Shown here: positions 55,271-64,000 of the stretch, piece by piece
Layout of the letters: each line of letters opens with the position of its first letter
Position numbering within the stretch: the first letter of the stretch is position 1
Assembly (NCBI GenBank): GCA_030998225.1
Contig: JAPYXD010000608.1
Span: forward strand, 3,130,501-3,194,500
Length of the DNA: 64,000 nucleotides
Direction: 5' to 3'
DNA from: Diplolepis rosae
Taxonomy: Eukaryota; Arthropoda; Insecta; Hymenoptera; Diplolepididae
Program-made: the position numbers and the translations under genes
The notes under the pieces: generated by a model
The model's database searches: none
Seen by the model: only the letters and a program-made list of their open reading frames with translations
What the model was told of the DNA's origin: nothing

Positions 55271-55839
55271 CAACCATTAAGGAATAACTCTGGATTATTT
55301 TATGCCAAAGTGGAGCCCCTGCGTATTAGCAGTACGTATTGGAGGATTGTCGTATACATGGATCCGCTGCTCCTGCAAGATCACCTCCAATTTAAAAACA
55401 TATAAATCGATATAAATCACGTATATTCGACATGTTCGTATGGATCCAAGGAGAAGAATTGCAGAAATAAAGTTAAAATAGAACTATTAAATGCAAAAAT
55501 AAAGCAGGTCATAACATTTACGAAGAGTTGAACATAATGTCACATATCCATGACTATTATTATACTTTTTTATTACTATTTTATTGTTATCAACATTATT
55601 ACTATTTTTTATTACCATTGTCATGTATATATGATTGTTATTATCATTATTATCACCAATATTAATTTTATCTAAATTATGAAATTGTTCTCATGGGTGA
55701 TATTATTGTTTTTACTAATTATAATATCGAATTATAACAATGAACAAAATATTATTGATGATTAACGTCACACAACAAATATTATATTTTACTAAAAACA
55801 ATAAACAATTAATTTTAATGTCATTATTATTAATATTAC
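55271..55839. other. AT-rich spacer
   Basis: Simple AT-rich DNA with many ATT/TAT runs. No gene is recognised. Confidence 0.45.
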
Positions 55840-56506
55840 CCTTACGGAAGAAGCACTCAACTAGTTGGGTGTATACACCCAACACTTCAGTGTATACTCT
55901 GAAGTTGAGTGTTACACTCAACACTTCAGCGTGTACTCTAAGAATTTGAGTCCACCCAACACTTTAGTGTATACAGATTTAAGGAATACTGGTTTAAGAA
56001 AAAATAAATCTGTTTCTCTGTTGCCACCTTAATCTGTTTCCATTCTATTACACAGTTTCATAGCATGTAAGTCGTCGTCCAAAGGTATAAGAAAACAACA
56101 TTTTCGTTGAAGTTCTTCAGGAACACAAGCGATTACATTGTTACCATAGTTCTTTGTAACAGATCGACAGTAAGTTGACGTTCTAATATTTCAATATTTG
56201 CCTAAATGTCCATCGTATTTCCTAGAATCACATACACTGAATTCAATGTGACGCTGAAGAAAGGTGTACACTCAATTTCAGCGTACACTCAAGTTGAGTG
56301 TAAACTGAATATTTGAGTGTACACTAAAGTCGAGTGTACATTAAAGATTAAGGTACACTGAAGTTGAGTGTATACACCGAACTAATTGAGAGTATACACT
56401 CAACTTTAGTGTAACTTTCAGGTTGAGTGTTTCAAATTACACTTAAATCGGATATACTCAAAGTTGGGTGTATACACTGAACTAGTTGAGTGTTTTTTCC
56501 GTAAGG
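55840..56506. repeat. Palindromic element 2 with iterated GAGTGTA/ACACTCAA motif
   Basis: Left end CCTTACGGAAGAAGCACTCA and right end, complemented, CCTTACGGAAAAAACACTCA. The arms contain many copies of GAGTGTA and its complement (at least four left, more than eight right), spaced about 10-25 bases. The centre (about 55985-56260) is unique. It is non-coding, 667 bp, and has the same architecture as the elements at 38.8, 57.5 and 61.8 kb. Confidence 0.85.
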
Positions 56507-57526
56507 TTATTGTTGTAACAAATGTTATTTTGCCTATTATTAATATTACTATAATTGTAACACGATAAATGGTTAACAACGAATATTATATCAATTACAA
56601 TATAAAAATTAATGTAATTATTTTGCTATTATTTATATTACTGATTATAACATTATAATTACATTAAAAAATTATAAAATTAAAATTACATTATAACATT
56701 ATGATTACAAAATATTGTTATTGTTATTAAATATTAACTAAATTGATAACAATAAACAATAAATGAACATGAATGGATAATCATTACATTTACATTTACA
56801 TTTACATTGACTATTAAGATTATAATGGTAACTCCAAATCATATTGAATGTGCAGGGAATACAATCTCTAGTACCTGGGTCTAACGAGTTGAAAGTACAG
56901 ACTACTTATATATAAGCAGATTCTTTAGACCCTATGCAGAGTCGAGTCGTAGAGGGTCAGGAGTAAGTCAGTAGAAGATTGAGAATCTGATATTTGTCTT
57001 ATCGTCGCGCCGCCTAAAAAAGCCGACGGATATAGCACGTGGAAGTACCAATTGAAAAATACAAGTTCACCAATTTTAAGTAAATATACGTGCATCTTCC
57101 CAGTCAACTCGAAATATAATTGAATATTAGGAACTTACACCACGATTTTATCGATATCATTTGACAAAGGATTTTACTTAAAAGGTTAGTAAAAAAATAT
57201 AAATCTAACTTCTTCAATTTCCCTTCTTTTTTCATAATTTCTTTCAAACTAACAAAGGTTGTGTTTTACTTAAAGGTTGGAGAAACGGTATACACCCACC
57301 GGAAGGAAAAAACCTAAATGCTATCAACTTGAGAAATTAATAAAAGTCGCATAGATTAAATTATTTTATGTTATACTTAAAAATTAATAAATATTGTTCT
57401 TTCTGATTTTTACAAATCATTTCAGTCGATTATAATTTTTATAAAATTCATGGGCTTGTCCTCAAACTGGAAAAATTGTCAACCATTTAACAATAAAATG
57501 AGGAACGTAGATAGGGCAATAGACTC
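56507..57526. other. AT-rich spacer, nothing recognised
   Basis: AT-rich to about 56820, then mixed. No gene or paired repeat is seen. The last 150 bases may be part of the errantivirus-like env interrupted by the next element. Confidence 0.4.
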
Positions 57527-57528
57527 TA

Positions 57529-58409
57529 CCCTATTGAAAAACTTGACGTAAAAACGACGTCAAAAATGACGTGAAAAACGACGTCAAAAATCACGTCAAA
57601 AATGACGTGAAAAACGACGTCAAAAATCACGTAAAAAACGAGGTTAAAAATTGGGACAGTTTTTTACGTCGTTTTTTATGTCATTTTTGACGTCGTTTTT
57701 GACGTCGTTTTTGACGTACTTTTTTGTCTTTAAGAAGCCTTACATTTCCTATTACATTTTTGTGACTCCTTTAAGAAATGCCCATTCCACTTTGAAATAA
57801 ATTATTTTATTATACAATAGTTCTTTTACTTTTAAGCATTTCTCAATTACGATATCCAATGAACGACCGAATATAAATTGTTAAGGCTTCTTAAAGTCGA
57901 AAAAGTACGTAAAAAACGTCGTCAAAAATAACGTAAAAAATGACGTAAAAAACTAACCCAATTTTTGACATCGTTTTTTACTTAATTTTTGACGTCGTTT
58001 TTTATGTCGTTTTTGACGTACTTTTTTGTCTTTAAGAAGCCTTAACAATTTATATTCGGTCGTTCATTGGGTATCGTAATTGAGAAATGCTTATCAGTAA
58101 AAGAACTATTGTATAATAAAATAACTTATTTCAAAGTGGAATGGGCATTTCGTAAAGGAGTCAAAAAATGTAATAGGAAATGTAAGGCTTCTTAAAGACA
58201 AAAAAGTACGTCAAAAATGACGTCAAAAATGACATAAAAAACGACGTCAAAAATGACGTATAAAACTGTCCCAATTTTTGACCTCGTTTTTTACGTAATT
58301 TTTGACGTCGTTTTTTATGTCATTTTTGACGTCGTTTTTTACGCCATTTTTGACGTCCTTTTTTACGTCATTTTTTACGTTATTTTTTACGTCAAGTTTT
58401 TCAATAGGG
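57529..58409. mobile_element. Palindromic element 3 with iterated ACGTCAAAAA motif, TA duplication
   Basis: Left end CCCTATTGAAAAACTTGACG and the exact inverted counterpart at 58409, flanked by TA at 57527-57528 and 58410-58411. The outer parts carry about ten near-repeats of AAAAACGACGTCAAAAATGACG-type sequence (each unit near 20 bases). Inner arms contain TTCTTAAAGNC and matching blocks in inverted order. The centre lies near 57969. It is non-coding and 881 bp, and interrupts an env-like coding remnant. Confidence 0.9.
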
Positions 58410-58429
58410 TAGCCTTTAGCTAGGAATGA

Positions 58430-58800
58430 ATTACCAAATTTAACTTTAGGACTTTACAATAATGTTAACAGAAATAAAGCAATATGCACCAGAAACGAAA
58501 AAATCCTAATTGGGATTTACCGGATCAATTATTAGACCAGTGATAAGGGCTATAACTTCAGGTGATGCAGAAGAATATAACAGCGCTATCAACGAACTAA
58601 ATGTTAGACAAAATAACCTTAGGAAAATTATAAGAAATAAAACTCACATTGTCAAGTTAGAAATTCACAACAGTCACTCAGAATTGAATCAAAAATCGGA
58701 ATAGATAGTCAAGATACAAAAAAAATTAAACGAAACTATCAAGAACATAGAATCACATAACTAATATTGAAATAGTATCATATATTTTAGAATAATAAAA
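58430..58800 (+). pseudogene. Errantivirus-like env fragment
   Basis: A + strand frame (58510-58704) with GFTGSIIRPVIRAITSGDAE and AINELNVRQNNLRKIIRNK resembles the fusion-peptide and first heptad region of F-type env proteins found in Ty3-class endogenous errantiviruses. A stop precedes it and others follow. It is an old broken copy. Its 5' side is separated by the palindromic element at 57529-58409. Confidence 0.55.
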
Positions 58801-59025
58801 TAATAGGCTGACACAAAACTAGTTAACAAAAGGCGTACCCAGGGCACAAGGGTAGCCACCATTTTTGGTCATCTGTCTCATTAACTCTGGAGAAAGAACC
58901 TTATAAGCACTGTGGTATGAATCACTAACCCAGACCACTTTCATCAACTAATACGGCACTACAATCATCTTCATTGGAAACGGAAATAAAAAAAGGAGAG
59001 GGGAGAAATAAATAATATTAGGTGT
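58801..59025. other. Spacer before mariner H
   Basis: No coding or repeat feature is recognised. Confidence 0.35.
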
Positions 59026-59508
59026 ACAACTTTGGTTCTACCGTTTTTCCCAAAAATTTGAGGCTTTATTCTTAAAAAGTGATTACCTATTTATATTTAA
59101 AAGAACTGTCTATCGCTAGTCACTACTTTCTTCCATCTTTCTAGCAATTGTCGGATATCATCTCGAAAAAACGATGCGTCATTTGAGGAGATCTATGAAT
59201 CGGACAATTTGTTGACTTCTTCATAACAGAGGAAATGCTGATGAGCCAGGCCGTGTGCCATCAATCGAAACAAATGTTAGTCGGAGGTAGTAAGGTCTGG
59301 AGAGTAAGGCGGGTGGGTTAAGACCTCCTATTTCAGCGTTTCCAAGTATATCTTGACCGGTCTTGCGACATGTGGCCGACGCTTGTCATGCTGGAGAACT
59401 GGTCCCACAAAATGCAAAGCATAACTTTGGCACCGTGAATATTCGGTCTTTCCCCTATGATTTAATAGTCATTGTAAATATCAACTAAGAATGTAACGAA
59501 CTTGGCGT
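59026..59508 (-). pseudogene. Mariner H, internally deleted
   Basis: On the minus strand frames give HVARPVKIYLETLK, HPPYSPDLTTSD (third catalytic Asp), MAHGLAHQHF and DDIRQLLERWKKVV. Upstream, GAKVMLCIL is joined close to LQHDKRRPH (second Asp written as D here), showing a short internal deletion. It matches the mariner at 63492 onward (shared ETLK, MLCI and HVARPVK segments). The element's own left end is near 59026. The right side runs into the palindrome at 59509. Confidence 0.75.
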
Positions 59509-61209
59509 ACAGTAGAGTGAAATAGAAAAACGAGGTTCAAAATCATTTTCTGAGCTGAATTCTTGACCGATTTGAGATTTTTTTTGTTGAAAAATCCAAC
59601 ATTAAATTTTGAAGAGATCGCTGCAGGCCGATTTTTGAATTTGTTGTTGTTACAACTTTTATGTTAATGTAAATAGCGGAAAAAATGTCGATTTTTCGAA
59701 TTTTATTTTTTATTTCTTCGAGTAAATTTTTCCTAGGCCTGTCACACCCCAGCTCCGATGCGTAGAATTATATAGAATGGAATAATTTTGTTGACATGTG
59801 AATTCATTTGTTATAAACAAATAGATATAACAATTAGTCAACGGAATGGATTAGTCATTTGTGCAATCCAATTAAGCATCGGAATCAATCGTTCCCATCT
59901 CTAAGATGATATCTCATCATGAAAATTCGTCATCCGTTATTATTTGTTAACTTTAACAACAAATAATATAAACAAATGCACAGTATGGGCATTTGTAGGC
60001 AAAAACGAGCCGAATTTCTTCCGAATCTTCATCATAATACATTGCTTGTGATGTTGACAGATGTTATCTTGTCATCCGACATTGTTTATTAACTTTAGCA
60101 ACAAATAATATAAACAAATGCACCATATGGGCATTTTTAGGCAAAAACGAGCCGAATTTCTTCCGAATGTTCATCATAATACATTGCTCGTGATGTTGAC
60201 AGATGTCATCTTCTCATCCGACATTATTTGTTGACTTTAGCAACAAAATAATCTAAGCGAGTGTACATGTCATTGACTATCCTGATGAGTATAAATATCA
60301 TTCGTCACCGCTAGATAGTGGCATATCAAATATACGCATGCTCGATGCCCGTTGGCATTCTGGGTACTAGACAGCTGTTTTGGCGACATATTGGTCATGA
60401 CACTTGAGCAGTGAACATTTGTCCTGTTCTATAATTATGGAATGCCCATATGGTGCATTTGTTTATATTATTTATTGCTAAAGTTGATAAATAATGTCGG
60501 ATGACAAGATAACATCTGTCAACATCACGAGCAATGTATTATGATGAAGATTCGGAAGAAATTCGGCTCGTTTTTGCCTAAAAATGCCCATATGGTGCAT
60601 TTGTTTATATTATTTGTTGCTAAAGTTGATAAATATTGTCGGATGACAAGATAACATCTGTCAACATCACAAGCAATGTATTATGATGAAGATTCGGAAG
60701 AAATTCGGCTCGTTTTTGCCTACAAATGCCCATACTGTGCATTTGTTTATATTATTTGTTGTTAAAGTTAACAAATAATAACGGATGACGAATTTTCATG
60801 ATGAGATATCATCTTAGAGATGGGAACGATTGATTCCGATGCTTAATTGGATTGCACAAATGACTAATCCATTCCGTTGACTAATTGTTATATCTATTTG
60901 TTTATAACAAATGAATTCACATGTCAACAAAATTATTCCATTCTATATAATTCTACGCATCGGAGCTGGGGTGTGACAGGCCTAGGAAAAATTTACTCGA
61001 AGAAATAAAAAATAAAATTCGAAAAATCGACATTTTTTCCGCTATTTACATTAACATAAAAGTTGTAACAACAACAAATTCAAAAATCGGCCTGCAGCGA
61101 TCTCTTCAAAATTTAATGTTGGATTTTTCAACAAAAAAAATCTCAAATCGGTCAAGAATTCAGCTCAGAAAATGATTTTGAACCTCGTTTTTCTATTTCA
61201 CTCTACTGT
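59509..61209. repeat. 1.7-kb near-perfect palindrome with internal 142-bp tandem units
   Basis: Left arm 59509-60240 starts ACAGTAGAGTGAAATAGAAA, and the right arm ends with the complement of the same sequence at 61209. I found no mismatch over the outer 250 bases by eye. Each arm holds two tandem 142-bp units marked by CAACAAATAATATAAACAAA (59957, 60099, a truncated third at 60241) and mirrored in the right arm. The unpaired centre is roughly 60250-60440. It is non-coding. It could be a recent foldback element. Confidence 0.92.
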
Positions 61210-61304
61210 GTGACGTTAAGAATGCAGCACACCTTTCTCTTCCACTTATTTCTCCAGTAAGATAGAAAGAGGGCGAGAGCGTAGAAATGAGGATGGAACT
61301 GAAA

Positions 61305-61800
61305 GAATGTGTATGTTGAATAAAGCATTGAATGGTTTGCGTGAGAGTCCCAGAGCTTGGTATGAGTGTCTGGATGGTTATTTAAAATCATTAGGATTTA
61401 TGAGAAGTGAACACGATTATTGTTTATATACGTTGATAGATAGAAATGGAATTATTTATTTAATTATATTTGTAGACGAGCTTTTAATTTGCTGTAAAAA
61501 TAGACAAAATTTAAATTATATAAAAAGTATGTTAAAGGAAAGATTTCAGATGAAAGATTTGGGAAAGATAAGTATGTATTTAGGCATTAATATTGAATAT
61601 GATGAAAAGAATAATGAGATGTACTTAGATCAAGGGAAGTATATTGAATTACAAGCTAGAAAATATCAGATTGAAGAAGCTAAATTATATAAAACGCCAA
61701 TGGAACAAAATTTAAAGTTAGAGCCTGTGGAAGAGTCAAATGAGAAAATAAAGTATAGAAAATTGATAGGAGCACTTTTGTATCCCCAGCGAACTGGCTG
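61305..61800 (+). pseudogene. Ty1/copia reverse transcriptase fragment
   Basis: LNKALNGLRESPRAWYECLD, DYCLYTLIDRNGIIYLIIF, VDELLI in place of the family's VDDxL (second Asp now Glu), KSMLKERFQMKDLGKISMYL and YRKLIGALLY follow the order of copia RT into RNase H. The frame is open, but it is cut at 61783 by the palindromic element and starts mid-domain, so only a fragment remains. Confidence 0.85.
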
Positions 61801-62393
61801 AACGGTAGCTTTACGCTGTACTGTAAAGCTATCGTAAAGCTATCGTAAAGCTATCGTAAAGCTATCGTAAAGTAGCATTATAACTCAAGAATGAGGCAAA
61901 ATAAACATTCAAATGTTTTCATCCTTATTCTACGTTGAAAATAACGTTAACAGGTAATTGAAATATGCAATAATTTTATTTATTTACGCTAAAAATTGAA
62001 AAAAAACATAATACCTGTCATTGAAGGCAGTGCAGTGGTTCACCTTTTGTGGAACTTCTCCGTTAAAGTTGACCATTGGTTGGAGTGAGACACAACTATA
62101 CTTTCATCTCACTCTAACAAATATTCAATCCTGACGGTGAAGACATGGAAAGTGATGAAACACTGCAATGCCTTGAATGACAGGTATTATGTTTTTTTCA
62201 ATTTTTAGCGTAAATAAATAAAATTATTGCATATTTTAATTGCCAGTTAACGTTATTTTCAACGTAGAATAAGGATAAAAACATTTTGAATGTTTATTTT
62301 GCCTCATTCATGAGTCATAATGCTACTTTACGATAGCTTTACGATAGATTTACGGTACAGCGTAAAGCTGCCGTTCAGCCAGTTCGCTAGGGA
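61783..62393. repeat. Palindromic element 4 with iterated AGCTATCGTAA motif
   Basis: Left end TCCCCAGCGAACTGGCTGAA and right end, complemented, TCCCTAGCGAACTGGCTGAA. Five units of AAGCTATCGT lie inside the left end, and fewer in the right. The core has ATAATACCTGTCATTGAAGG and CAGTGCAGTGGTTCAC, also present in the 38.8-kb element. It is non-coding and 611 bp, sitting just after a copia RT fragment. Confidence 0.92.
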
Positions 62394-63491
62394 TTTGTTC
62401 CAGATTTTCTAGTTATATCACAGAACTAATACTATGTATGAATTTAGCAGTTTGAAATCTATAATAAAACTATGTTTCACCATCATATACTCAAAAATAC
62501 GGTTTTTTGAGGTTATGCCGAAAACCAATCGTGAAAGGTGTGGTATTTTGACCTGATTCGGATTTAGCGGCTCAAAATATATAAAAATACATGTGTCTCG
62601 TTAAAAGTACCAGATTTCTTTTTGTGTGGGTGTGTAATTTGACATTTGGTATTAAACTACATAACCTCATTGGCAAATACTCACTTTATTATTATTTTAA
62701 CGTTCAGTGAATAGAGAGCATAATTTTCGAATAATTTTCAACACTCTAGTCACGAAGGAAGTGTATGAGGTGACAAGTCATCAGAATGCAGGAACATACA
62801 ACGGTATACATAGATAATACGGCATACCCCGCATAAAAACGTGAGAAATGCAATCCTGCATTTTGCTTGAGGAGCCGCTCATAGGTGTATTACGACCAAA
62901 GACAGTCCTTTACCAACGTATTTATTTCATAAAGAACATAGCTTACCTTGCTACAATCAAAAAGGTCATCCTTAACATTTGCATTCAACCGTTCGTAGAA
63001 TCGGTACAATTGGCTCATCAGTAGCCTTCAGTTCGCGATCCGTTTTATGTTGCTTTTTATTTTTTGGTTCCTGTGCATGACGTAAATTACGAACTGAAAT
63101 GAAGGAAATTGTACTTTTCGAGATGAGAAGCATGTAGGTCAATATTCGTAGCGGTTGAGTTTAGCTCTTTCGGTGTCCGTGACTATTGTAGTACTTTTTT
63201 ATAAATCGAACTTTATTTATTCTGTAACAGGATTACTTAATTTCAATTTTATTTTTTTCAATCAAACAACTTTGCTTTCGCCGTTTTTCGATAGATGCCG
63301 CAGCAGTAAGTGCTAGTTGAAATAGGCAGATAAAAAATGTCACATAGTAAGCTTGGACATCTGTCAACATAAAGACAGCACCACATTAGTGAATTGCTGT
63401 TTGCATCATAAATTTATTCTCGATCGAAGATGTTAGTTTTCCAGTAAAATTCTCGTCATTTACTTGAAGTTTTGAGTTTCTGCTTTCATTT
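62394..63491. other. Spacer, nothing recognised
   Basis: No gene or paired repeat. Ends where mariner I begins. Confidence 0.4.
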
Positions 63492-64000
63492 GAAGAAAAT
63501 TGTGGCTGAGGCTTATCGAATGCTCTCAAGTACTTACGGTGAGGCTGCTATTAGTGAAGGAACGTTTCTTTGCTTGTAAACAGCTGCTTCAAAGGCAGAA
63601 GCGGAAGGGGATTTTGCTTCGCATTGTGACCGTGGACGAAGAATGGGTCCGTTACGATAATCTCAAGCGCAGAAAATCATGGGGAATATTCAACATGCCT
63701 CCAGGTCGACGACCAGACCGAATATTCACGGTGCCAGGGTTATGCTCTGCATTTGGTGGGGCCAGCTGGGTGTGAAGTATTATGAGCTGTTGAAATCGAG
63801 TAAAACCATCCCAGGGGAACGGTATCAAATGAAATTGATGCGTTTGAGCCAAGCATTGAAGGAGAAACCGCCACAGTGCCAAGAGAGACACGATAAAGTT
63901 ATGCTCCAGCATGACAATGGTCGGCCACATGTCGCAAGACCGGTCAAGACATACTTGAAAACGCTGAAATAGGAGGTGACGCGTCCTGGGTTATCAGCAT
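63492..64000 (+). pseudogene. Mariner I, open at window end
   Basis: The + strand gives KIVAEAYRMLSSTYGEAAIS (N-terminal), a jump, then VDEEWVRYDNLKRRKSW (first catalytic Asp), after a frame change near 63710 VMLCIWWGQLGVKYYELLKS, and LQHDNGRPHVARPVKTYLKT (second Asp). The C-terminus lies beyond 64000. One frameshift and one internal loss near 63540 are visible. It is related to mariner H. Confidence 0.8.

Noticed and set aside
59509..61209. A CRISPR-like or satellite array
   Set aside because: The repeats are two 142-bp units per arm arranged as a palindrome, not many short repeats with spacers. The genome is eukaryotic.

Overview
The window is a transposon-saturated piece of an AT-rich insect nuclear genome. 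A hymenopteran host is a reasonable guess from the mix of element families, but the sequence alone does not prove it. The only ordinary host gene I can support is a spliced ZIP-family zinc transporter (SLC39A9/ZIP9 type) on the + strand. Its last four coding exons lie at 5127-5256, 21321-21547, 21621-21755 and 29995-30246, joined by introns of about 16 kb, 73 bp and 8.2 kb. The first coding exon is not recognised. No bacterial features or CRISPR arrays are seen.

First half, 0-30 kb. Before and inside the ZIP9 gene lie mariner elements (561-1829, 6024-6944, 7527-8100, 27281-28572, 28585-29123) and a Ty3/gypsy remnant (11.6-13.9 kb) that carries a SINE-like insertion with an 11-bp target duplication. 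A BEL/Pao element (14.8-19.8 kb) is itself split by a P-like THAP foldback and a MITE. There is also a foldback (20.06-20.92 kb), errantivirus-like gag/protease and env scraps (22 and 25.5 kb) on either side of a long-inverted-repeat element (23.4-25.2 kb), an ORF1-only R1-clade LINE copy (26.0-27.1 kb), and an intronic ORF with a dsRNA-binding-domain pattern (29.16-29.63 kb).

Second half, 30-64 kb, has no recognised host gene. It is a nest of tandem repeats, MITEs, a dispersed Ty3/errantivirus-like element (protease 40.4 kb, RT 47.7-49.2 kb, env 58.5 kb, all + strand), a mariner split by about 4.3 kb, a foldback with a 5-bp target duplication inside the RT, and a 2.9-kb long-inverted-repeat element carrying a degenerate gene (50.4-53.3 kb). 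Further on are a second ORF1-only R1 copy, a 1.7-kb near-perfect palindrome, a copia fragment and three more mariner pieces.

Two things may be new. (1) Four palindromic elements (38.8, 55.8, 57.5 and 61.8 kb) share one architecture: CC-starting termini, then a short motif iterated in the arms, with a different motif in each element. Two of them also share a core. (2) An arthropod gene family usually left as uncharacterised (a C-x-NPF zinc-binding N-terminus and an HGKGPCDGIGG motif) sits between long inverted repeats in two places, as expected of a DNA transposon.
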